From assembly GCF_026151205.1 (NCBI RefSeq), contig NC_087078.1, forward strand, positions 4,669,675 to 4,733,674: DNA of 64,000 bases, written 5' to 3'. The notes below the pieces were generated by a model. That model saw only the letters and a program-made list of their open reading frames with translations. It made no database searches and had not been told where the DNA came from. Position numbers and translations under genes: made by a program. Shown piece by piece: positions 11,764 to 22,800 of this stretch; positions within the stretch are counted from its first letter, which is position 1; the number at the start of each line of letters is the position of its first letter. Source of the DNA: Bolinopsis microptera (taxonomy: Eukaryota > Ctenophora > Tentaculata > Lobata > Bolinopsidae).

Positions 11764-12600
11764 GTGAGACTGAGGTGAAATGTATATAGCCTGTTTGGTG
11801 AGACTGAGGTGAAATATATAGCCTGTTTGGTGAGACTGAGGTGAAATATATAGCATGTATGGTGAGACTGAGGTAAAATATATAGCCCGTATGGTGAGAC
11901 TGAGGTAAAATATAGTATAGCCCGTATGGTGAGACTGAGGTGAAATATGTAGCCTGTATGGTGAGACTGAGGTGAAATATATAGCCCGTACGGTGAGACT
12001 GAGGTAAAATATAGTATAGCCTGTATGATGAGACTGAGGTGAAATATATAGCCTGTTTGGTGAGACTGAGGTGAAATATATAGCCTGTATGGTGAGACTG
12101 AGGTGAAATATATAGCCTGTATGGTGAGACTGAGGTGAAATATATAGCCTGTATGGTGAGACTGAGGTGAAATATATAGCCTGTATGGTGAGACTGAGGT
12201 GAAATGTATATAGCCTGTTTGGTGAGACTGAGGTGAAATATATAGCCTGTATGGTGAGACTGAGGTAAAATATAGTATAGCCTGTATGATGAGACTGAGG
12301 TGAAATATATAGCCTGTTTGGTGAGACTGAGGTGAAATATATAGCCTGTATGGTGAGACTGAGGTAAAATATAGTATAGCCTGTATGATGAGAATGAGGT
12401 GAAATATATAGCCTGTATGGTGAGACTGAGGTGAAATATATAGCCTGTATGGTGAGACTGAGGTGAAATATATAGCCTGTACGGTGAGACTGAGGTGAAA
12501 TATATAGCCTGTATGGTGGGCTACTAATGTGAAATATATAGCCTGTATGGTGGGCTACTAATGTGAAATATATAGCCTGTATGATGGGCTACTAATGGTA
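11746..12600 (+). repeat. ~32-bp array made of the exon end plus its 5' splice site, about 26 copies
   Basis: Unit AAATATATAGCCTGTATG followed by GTGAGACTGAGGTG. The first 18 bases are the exact end of the preceding exon (KYIACM) and the rest is its donor and the start of the intron. Some copies have lengthened spacers (aaatatagtatagcc) and the last three carry gggctactaatg instead of the donor. Confidence 0.95.
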
Positions 12601-12603
12601 AAG

Positions 12604-12738
12604 GAGGCTCACTACCAAAAAGGTCTGGTTCCGCACCCGCCGCGCTTATATGATGTCCCATGTCCTATACCTGTTGCCTCAGGGTCTGAGAGTAAGATGA
12701 ATTTATCACAACAGTTTTATGGCGAGGTTTTTATCTGA
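12604..12738 (+). CDS. Gene 3, probable terminal exon
   Basis: After GGTAAAG the frame reads EAHYQKGLVPHPPRLYDVP and CPIPVASGSESKMNLSQQFY, ending GEVFI and a TGA at 12736-12738. It enters in phase 0, as the previous exon requires. The acceptor lacks a pyrimidine tract, so the exact start is uncertain. A GTAAGA inside it (after SGSE) could be a donor instead, in which case the gene continues. With this exon the five exons give 309 residues plus stop. Confidence 0.55.
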   Translation, partial: EAHYQKGLVPHPPRLYDVPCPIPVASGSESKMNLSQQFYGEVFI

Positions 12739-13616
12739 TATATCTCAGATTATTCGACTGAAATAGGTGTGCTTTGAATGACAAAATAATATATCTACAA
12801 AGTGACTAAATACGCAACTCCGCAAGCAACCGAACTTTAAAATTTATATTTCCCATACAATCAGGTGAGAACTTATTAAGTATTTTGTTACTAATTTGTT
12901 TGAGTTCTAAGCTTTACGATAGCTTTCTGTAAAGATTACACTGTGTTGGATTGCTTTTAAAATTTCTTTGAAATTCTTTTAACAATACCCTAATACATGT
13001 TTTACTGCCTATCCAACTTTAATATTACCCTAATCTGCTAATATAGAACAGAAATTACAACTGTCAATACTCTTACCAGGCACATACTCTAACGTTGATT
13101 TGTAGATCAAACAGTTTGTTAAATATCTTAATTAAGTTTTCATCCCCAGTAATCTATCACATGATCGACCCACTCAAGAGAACGAAAAACGAAACAACTT
13201 AATTAAATTACACAAAAATGTTTGGTTCCGAGTAACTTAGAGCTTTAATATTTACTAAGCAATGAAAGTGAATTATAAAAATAAATGGTACCAATTATAG
13301 GGACAAATCTTTCAAGAATTTCTAATGCTAAATTCTAAAAAATAAAAATAGCATCTAAAACTACACTGGTACACTGGTCACTTTTATACTTTTATAGACA
13401 CCACTTTACCAGGTCCTCAGATTTCTAAAAGGGGTTGTTGCTGGGTGGAAACAAATCAGTTATTTAGTGAACAACTCTATAGCTCAAATTAGCTCCAACC
13501 TAAAAGGGCTTGGTGTGTATACTGTCCAGCAGCTAGACGTTCAAAACTAGGACTTATAGATATTTATAGGTACTTAGTGGACGAGATTAATCGTATGATA
13601 GTCTTTGTAGAGATCA
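12739..13616. other. Convergent intergenic sequence, nothing recognised
   Basis: AT-rich stretch between the 3' ends of plus-strand gene 3 and minus-strand gene 2. No repeats or open frames of note. Confidence 0.5.
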
Positions 13617-13817
13617 TCACACAAAAAATACCCTATTTTCTCTTAGACCTCCCTCGCCGTCCACCCCACCCTCCTCCTCCCCTTCCTCCTCCCCTTCCTC
13701 CTCTTCCTCTTCTTCTTCATCATGATCCCCGAACATATGGTGTTGGGACATTTCCCCGTGGCCATCATCTACCTGCATCACCAGTCGCGGGTCTATCAAT
13801 CTGTTGACAGGAGTCCT
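13617..13817 (-). CDS. Gene 2 exon 19 (terminal), acidic tail
   Basis: Acceptor TATTGCAG then [18 protein letters not shown], then a Glu-run ([20 protein letters not shown]) and a TGA at 13619-13617. Enters in phase 0. The GAG/GAA run is also a purine repeat, so its length may vary between individuals. An AGG|GTATTT near the end could act as an alternative donor. Confidence 0.72.
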   Translation of the reverse strand, partial: RTPVNRLIDPRLVMQVDDGHGEMSQHHMFGDHDEEEEEEEEGEEEGEEEGGVDGEGGLRENRVFFV

Positions 13818-16800
13818 CTGCAATACTTTCAGTTAAATTATATTTTATAAATACATGTATAAATAAATTATAGGTCAAATGAAAAAAAGTTCAAATGGCA
13901 AGTAACAAGTTCAACTTCAAGTTTCATACTATAGCAATTAAACTAAAGCAATTGTCAGGAAATTAGATTAGATCTAAAAATATTCTCTTAAGACAGTTTG
14001 CTCCTTCATAAACTTAGTCTTAACAGCAGTGCATTATTAGGAATTTCCTCGAGTGCCTGAATTTTGAGATTTGATTTAATCTGACACTTTCCTGGCGGTG
14101 GACAATTCGTTTTGTTTCAAGTTGTGGAATCTTGGTCGGTGTAGTCACCTTGTTGTTGTTTGAGGACCTTTTGGCTGTGTGCCTTTAGTAGCCAGCCAAC
14201 GTTGGGCATACAACAGTAGCTTAATTTAACCGTGTTTCTGTTGATGACCTTGTGGAGGTGGTGGTGCTTTGGGAAATACGTGTCTAGGATGTTGAAGAAT
14301 TTCTTCCCAATATTAGTTTCCACATTTGAGCTAAAGGGTGGGTTAAACAATGTTACATTTCTTTTTGTATTTTTTCTGGGTGCTGTGTGCTCCTGGTATT
14401 GTAGCTCTTCATCAAAACCACTATGTTTGAGAGCGGACTCGTATACGTGTTTTGTACCAAGGAAAGATCTTTTGTCACTTTATAGGTTGCTGAGTCGTGT
14501 TGAGACCATGTCAGGGATGTTATTGATTATGCTCTTTGGATGGCTTTTTAGGCTTTTTGTTGGGTCTGTGTGATTTGTCAGTTACATTGAGCGAGATATC
14601 CAAGAATTGTCTACGCTTTCGTCACACAACTCTACAGTTATCTTAAGCCTTTCTTCTTTGAAAGTTTGGTGTAACTTCTTTCTGATCCTGTCAAGCTTTT
14701 GACCATTGCAGTTTGTTATGAATGCAAGTCCATCGTCGCGGTACAGGCTGAGGTGTCCGTTTTCAATGATCTTTGAGACTTTGCTTAATAAGTCTATAAG
14801 TAAAGCCCTACTAGCTCAGAGGTCTCTGCTCCGTCGAAGCTCCGATTGTAAATTCAAACTCAGGGCTGGTTTTTTTTCTCCAAGGTTTTCCCTCCGCTGA
14901 ATAATAAAGATTCCTTGCTCAGTTTTATAATTTATTCCTCGTCCGTTGTGATGTTGATGTAGGATCGGGCGTGTTCTATGGCTCTGGTTAGCAGTGAACA
15001 TGATATGGATGGGTAAAACTAAAACTCTTGTACGTCAAACTTTATGAAACGTGGCTTGGATGAGGGTTGTAAGTCTTTGAACCATTGCAGAACGTTAGAT
15101 GAGCTTTTCCAGAGCTTGTGTTCTGAGTTTGTATTTGTTTGATGATTTTCTTTAGTATTGTTTTACTGACGATGCCCAAGTTTGACTTAGCTGGATTAAT
15201 TAATCTGCACACCTTGCTTGTGGCAAAATATTCTTTATGGTCTTTTAGTGTGTAAATAAATTATATATTTTCATGGGATTATATATTTTCATGGAGTAGT
15301 CAGCAGTAATTATATATTTTTCTGGAGAAGTCAGCAGTAATTATATATTTTCCTGGAGTAGTCAGCAGTAATTATATATATTTTCCTGGAGTAGTCAGCA
15401 GTAATTATATATTTCCATGAAGTAGTCAGTAATAATTATGTATTTTCCTGGAGGAGCCAGCAGTAATTATATTGCAGAAATTAATTAATTAATTACAGTA
15501 ATTACAGTAATTAACTACAGTAATTACAGTAATTAATCACAGTAATTAATTACAGTAATTAATTGCAGTAATTACAATATATATATATTGCAGAAATGCA
15601 AATAAAACTGAAACTTATGCTCTAACCTCAGAATCATATTCGTCACTAGTGACACTGTTAAGAGAAACCATTGAGGATATGTGACTTGTAGTGCCAGAAA
15701 GCTGGCAACTCTGACCACTAGTTCTTCGGGAGGAGTAGTTAGAGTAGCTGGACGGGTAACTGAACCTAGGGGAGGAGGAGAGTTAATCCTAGGAGGAGAG
15801 TAGCTGAACGTGTAACTGAACCTAGGGGGAGGATGAGAGTCAATCCTAGGAGTAGAGTAGCTGGACGTGTAACTGAACCTAGGGGAGGAGGAGAGTTAAT
15901 CCTAGGAGGAAAGTAACTGGACGTGTAACTGAACCTAGGGGGAGGAGGAGAGTTAATCCTAGGAGGAGAGTAGCTGGACGGGTAACTGAACCTAGGGGGA
16001 GGATGAGAGTTAATCCTAAAAGGAGAGTTAATTATCACGGTTACAGTTACATTAACGAAAGATATATTTTCATCACCAATAAATATTTGCCTGGAATTAG
16101 AGCCGGATTCAGAGCAGGTGAGCAGGTTGACGTACTGACCAGCGTCCCTCTGCAGCTCTGTGGACCTCTCCAGGTTCTCGCTGGACAACGCTTCTAGGGA
16201 GGAGGATTTGATTATAATTTGATTGAGGAGCACTATAACTCGAAGCCATTACTCGGCCCTATTGTATTGTATTGTATTAGATGCCATCGTGTAGTAGGTG
16301 GTCTCCTGCACCTTTTCTCCCTCGACATAAAAGAAGAAACCTAGACATGCAACCTGCAATCCGAATGTGACTGCAGCCCTTACGGAAGACTATGAGGTCT
16401 TCATGCTTTTATAATTAATGATGCATAATATCACTCACCCATTTCCTTGAAGCTAGATCTAACTGGACTGCAGTAAGTGATGGGCTCCATAGTTCTGACA
16501 GTGCTCACGCTCATAGTGTCATCCTGGTGAAGAAGAGACTCCAGATCGTCAGCAGCTTCCCGCGCCGCAACTTCTGGTCCATTATCCATAGCAGGAGCTT
16601 CTTTAGAGTCCAGCCTGCAAATTGTGCTAACCTTACCGGTAATAGTTACTTACCTTGATCAAGGCTCGATCGGGATCCCGGCTTAATCCTGGTACCGGCC
16701 AAAATGCCGAATTTTGGCCGGGACCAAATCGGGATTTTTTCTCAATTTTTGATTATTTTTTATATACTGAGAAACTGTTTGCACAAATGAACGATTGGAA

Positions 16801-19800
16801 AAACTTAAGTTTAAAGCAACATTATTTACCAATTAATCAACAAAACAGTGTCAGAGTTAAGTGCCGGTTTTTTCAGTGAGCTGTGCTTGTAATCAGTAAA
16901 AGATACCAGGGTTGTCGTGTCAGAGTTAATTGCTGGTTTGTTGGGTAAGCTGTGATTGTGCTTGTAATCAGTAAAGGATACCAGGGTTGGAGTTGAGTAA
17001 ATTAATGCTACTCTACGAAATGTCGTCATCATCTTATTCGTCAGTAAATCTAACTGCCTCTTCATCAGAATCCGTAACCATGCTATTTCGTAGTTTATTG
17101 CTCTTTAGTTGTATTTAATAATCAAGTTAATTTATAAGTTTTCCGGCCTTTTTTTCGTAAGCAACTGAGTGAGGAGGTAGATGCAGATAAATCCAGACAA
17201 GCTGGTACAAAGAGTGATGTTTCCTCCAGAACTCCAGGGGTTCCAGTCACCTGATCCCACGTAATGAATGAGGTCTTTATGCTTGACTTAACCCTAAACC
17301 TAAACCTAAACCTAAACCTAAACCTAAACCTAAACCTAAACCTAAACCTAAACCTAAACCTAAACCTAAACCTAAACCTAAACCTAAACCTAAACCTAAA
17401 CCTAAACCTAAACCTAAACCTAAACCTTAACCTAAACCTAACCCTAAACCTAACCCTAAACCTAACCCTAAACCTAACCCTAAACCTAACCCTAAACCTA
17501 ACCCTGAACCTAACCCTAAACCTAACCCTGAACCTAACCCTGAACCTAACCCTAAACCTAAACCTAAACCTAAACCTAACCCTAAACCTAACCCTAAACC
17601 TAACCCTAAACCTAACCCTAAATCTAACCCTAAACCTAACCCTAAGGCTAAACCTAACCCTATAAATCAATAAATAGACTAAAATGGGCCCATTCTAGTG
17701 TTTACCTCATCTGAAGTGTACTGATCATAGCATGAAGTGGATGGAAATCTAGCTTCCGCCCGAAAACAAACACGGGCGAAATTCTAGTTAAATTTAACAT
17801 CGAATTTTTTGGACTGAATGCGTTTATAAGACAGTTTTTATCTCCTGTTTTTGTAGTTTTATTTTTAAAAGCTTACACAAGTTGAGTATTTTGGTGTGCC
17901 AACTCCCCAATCTTTATATTTGCATATTTAGCTTCTTGAGTGGCGAAGTCCTTTTCGCACTTCAACCTCTTTAGTTCATCTAATATCTGAATATTTGGTA
18001 AATTAATACTACAACCTCTTTAGTTCATCTACTATCTGAATATTTGATAATTAAAACTTCAATCTATTTAGTTCATCTAATATCTGAATGTTGGGTAATT
18101 GAAACTGATAACTGATTGAACCGAGTTAAGGTTGATCGATGAAAATGAGTACCAGTAACCATGGTATCAGTCCCAGACAAATGTAAAAGTTTAATTACAT
18201 TTTGGTATTTTTGTTCAGTTTCTTCGGTTTTTCTTTCAGCTTCTTTTCGTTTCCTGTCAGCTTCTTTTCGATTTTTTTGTTCTGACTGAAATTCAACTGT
18301 CAAATATGAACATGCTATTATTCCATATTGGTGGTTTTTCTCTTTTAATGCAGTTTCAAGTATTAAACTTAAAATACAGAATAAGAAAGATAGTTATGTG
18401 ATAATAATATAAAGCGTTATATTACTAGTAATGTAGGGACCGTATTTCAATCACACCACCCATCACCCCAGCTATGATAGCTCATTAGGAGATTAAGGTC
18501 GCTACCCTCGCTCCCACTAAATCACCATGGTTACAGGTACTAACATTAAGGTCGCTACCCTCGCTCCCACTAAATCACCATGTTTACAGGTACTAACATT
18601 AAGGTCGCTACCCTCGCTCCCACTAAATCACCATGTTTACAGCTACTAACATTAAGGTCGCTACCCTCGCTCCCACTAAATCACCATGGTTACAGGTACT
18701 GACTAACCTCGCTCCCACTAAATCACCATGGTTACAGGTACTATCATTAAGGTCGCTACCCTCGCTCCCATTAAATCACCATGGTTACAGGTACTGACCA
18801 CCCTCGCTCCCACTAAATCACCATGGTTACAGGTACTATCATTAAGGTCGCTACCCTCACTCCCATTAAATCACCATGGTTACAGGTACTGACTACCCTC
18901 GCTCCCGCTAAATCACCATGGTTACAGCTTTACAGGTACTAACATAAAGGTCGCTCCCACTAAATCACCATGGTTACAGGTACTGACTAACCTCGCTCCC
19001 ACTAAATTACCATGGTTACAGGTACTGACTAGAGTGACTACCCTCGCTCCCACTTAATCACCATGGTTACAGGTACTAACTTTAAGGTCGCTACCCTCGC
19101 TCCCACTAAATCACCATGGTTAGTGGTTACAGGTACTAACATTAAGGTAGCTACCCTCGCTCCCACTAAATCACCATGGTTACAAGTACTGACTAACCTC
19201 GCTCCCACTAAATCACCATGGTTACAGGTACTAACATAAATGTGTTAATAGAAACCTTGAGCTCCTCTTCCAAGTAGTCCTGCCGGGCGTAATGAAATTG
19301 ATTTAAATTAGGAGTTCCATCTTCAGCCTCGCTAACACGACTAAGCTTGCAGCTACTGTTTATCCTGCCAAACATTTAGAATTAGAAGAATGAGTTTTTA
19401 AAAAAGTTGTGCTAATGTTTTGATTTTTTTGCGGGTTCCAGTGAAAAGTGAAAAGTTTATCACAGATATTACACATTGCTACTGGGGTGTTTTCCTTCAT
19501 CTCACGATTAAAGTTTTTTTAAACTTTTAAAGCTATTATACCTTTCAAGGTCGTTTGTGTCAATCTGAATAGTTTTCTTTGGTGACGAATTGTTGCAAGT
19601 GAAGAAGGGATCAATGCGATCTTTGTTCTTAATAAGGCGGAAATCCCCATTTTCCATTGCTGCAGCACTTCGTTTAGGGTCCTGTTATAAGGGGCTTGTA
19701 ATAAGGGTCCTGTTATAAGGGGCTTTTATTTGTTATATAGCAGTATTGAAAGTATTAATACCTTCAATACTACTATAAACAACAGATTTGATATTATTTG

Positions 19801-22800
19801 TTATATATTATCTGTTAAATATAACAAACTAGAAACCCACTAGACGAAAGATTTGTATGAGTAAATTTTAGAAATCAATTATTTCTTTCCATCATCTAGC
19901 TCTGTAGAAAGTATGTATATTATATACTTACCAGCCACTTGTTTCCCACAGCATTTAATATTTCTTTATGATCCTTCTTAGTTACGGGAACATCGTCACA
20001 TTTAGCTCTCCTGCCCATGGTCAGGGTCAGATGAGGCTGGTTCTTCATTAGTCTCAGTGCTTCCTCTTGCTTTATTCCTACAAAACTAGCTCCTGAACAA
20101 GGACAATATTCATTAGTCTCAGTGCTTCCTCTTGCTTTATTCCTACAAAACTAGCTCCTGAACAAGGACAATATTCATTAGTCTCAGTGCTTCCTCTTGC
20201 TTTATTCCTACAAAACTAGCTCCTGGACAAGGACAATATTCATTAGTCTCAGTGCTTCCTCTTGCTTTATTCCTACAAAACTAGCTCCTGAACAAGGACA
20301 ATATTCATTAGTCTCAGTGCTTCCTCTTGCTTTATTCCTACAAAACTAGCTCCTGAACAAGGACAATATTCATTAGTCTCAGTGCTTCCTCTTGCTTTAT
20401 TCCTACAAAACTAGCTCCTGAACAAGGACAATATTCATTAGTCTCAGTGCTTCCTCTTGCTTTATTCCTACAAAACTAGCTCCTGAACAAGGACAATATT
20501 CATTAGTCTCAGTGCTTCCTCTTGCTTTATTCCTACAAAACTAGCTCCTGAACAAGGACAATATTCATTAGTCTCAGTGCTTCCTCTTGCTTTATTCCTA
20601 CAAAACTAGCTCCTGAACAAGGACAATATTCATAAGTCTCAGTGCTTCCTCTTGCTTTATTCCTACAAAACTAGCTCCTGAACAAGGACAATATTCATTA
20701 GTCTCAGTGCTTCCTCTTGCTTTATTCCTACAAAACTAGCTCCTGAACAAGGACAATATTCATTAGTCTCAGTGCTTCCTCTTGCTTTATTCCTACAAAA
20801 CTAGCTCCTGAACAAGGACAATATTCATTAGTCTCAGTGCTTCCTCTTGCTTTATTCCTACAAAACTAGCTCCTGAACAAGGACAATATTCATTAGTCTC
20901 AGTGCTTCCTCTTGCTTTATTCCTACAAAACTAGCTCCTGAACAAGGACAATATTCATTAGTCTCAGTGCTTCCTCTTGCTTTATTCCTACAAAACTAGC
21001 TCCTGAACAAGGACAATATTCATTAGTCTCAGTGCTTCCTCTTGCTTTATTCCTACAAAACTAGCTCCTGAACAAGGACAATATTCATTAGTCTCAGTGC
21101 TTCCTCTTGCTTTATTCCTACAAAACTAGCTCCTGAACAAGGACAATATTCATTAGTCTCAGTGCTTCCTCTTGCTTTATTCCTACAAAACTAGCTCCTG
21201 AACAAGGACAATATTCATTAGTCTCAGTGCTTCCTCTTGCTTTATTCCTACAAAACTAGCTCCTGAACAAGGACAATATTCATTAGTCTCAGTGCTTCCT
21301 CTTGCTTTATTCCTACAAAACTAGCTCCTGAACAAGGACAATATTCATTAGTCTCAGTGCTTCCTCTTGCTTTATTCCTACAAAACTAGCTCCTGAACAA
21401 GGACAATATTCATTAGTCTCAGTGCTTCCTCTTGCTTTATTCCTACAAAACTAGCTCCTGAACAAGGACAATATTCATTAGTCTCAGTGCTTCCTCTTGC
21501 TTTATTCCTACAAAACTAGCTCCTGAACAAGGACAATATTCATTAGTCTCAGTGCTTCCTCTTGCTTTATTCCTACAAAACTAGCTCCTGAACAAGGACA
21601 ATATTCATTAGTCTCAGTGCTTCCTCTTGCTTTATTCCTACAAAACTAGCTCCTGAACAAGGATAATATTCATTAGTCTCAGTGCTTCCTCTTGCTTTAT
21701 TCCTACAAAACTAGCTCCTGAACAAGGACAATATTCATTAGTCTCAGTGCTTCCTCTTGCTTTATTCCTACAAAACTAGCTCCTGAACAAGGACAATATT
21801 CATTAGTCTCAGTGCTTCCTCTTGCTTTATTCCTACAAAACTAGCTCCTGAACAAGGACAATATTCATTAGTCTCAGTGCTTCCTCTTGCTTTATTCCTA
21901 CAAAACTAGCTCCTGAACAAGGACAATATTCATTAGTCTCAGTGCTTCCTCTTGCTTTATTCCTACAAAACTAGCTCCTGAACAAGGACAATATTCATTA
22001 GTCTCAGTGCTTCCTCTTGCTTTATTCCTACAAAACTAGCTCCTGAACAAGGACAATATTCATTAGTCTCAGTGCTTCCTCTTGCTTTATTCCTACAAAA
22101 CTAGCTCCTGAACAAGGACAATATTCATTAGTCTCAGTGCTTCCTCTTGCTTTATTCCTACAAAACTAGCTCCTGAACAAGGACAATATTCATTAGTCTC
22201 AGTGCTTCCTCTTGCTTTATTCCTACAAAACTAGCTCCTGAACAAGGACAATATTCATTAGTCTCAGTGCTTCCTCTTGCTTTATTCCTACAAAACTAGC
22301 TCCTGAACAAGGACAATATTCATTAGTCTCAGTGCTTCCTCTTGCTTTATTCCTACAAAACTAGCTCCTGAACAAGGACAATATTCATTAGTCTCAGTGC
22401 TTCCTCTTGCTTTATTCCTACAAAACTAGCTCCTGAACAAGGACAATATTCATTAGTCTCAGTGCTTCCTCTTGCTTTATTCCTACAAAACTAGCTCCTG
22501 AACAAGGACAATATTCATTAGTCTCAGTGCTTCCTCTTGCTTTATTCCTACAAAACTAGCTCCTGAACAAGGACAATATTCATTAGTCTCAGTGCTTCCT
22601 CTTGCTTTATTCCTACAAAACTAGCTCCTGAACAAGGACAATATTCATTAGTCTCAGTGCTTCCTCTTGCTTTATTCCTACAAAACTAGCTCCTGAACAA
22701 GGACAATATTCATTAGTCTCAGTGCTTCCTCTTGCTTTATTCCTACAAAACTAGCTCCTGAACAAGGACAATATTCATTAGTCTCAGTGCTTCCTCTTGC

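Noticed and set aside
13617-13823. Glu-rich ORF as a simple-repeat artefact
   Set aside because: Rejected as pure artefact because the part before the Glu-run is non-repetitive, has an acceptor and matches the phase of exon 18.
17122-17250. Possible terminal exon reading [19 protein letters not shown]
   Set aside because: It has an acceptor (GATCAG), but exon 15 joins exon 16614-16439 with a better donor and matching phase; it might be an alternative end.
17283-17665. True chromosome end
   Set aside because: Genes continue on both sides and the units are mixed; it is interstitial.
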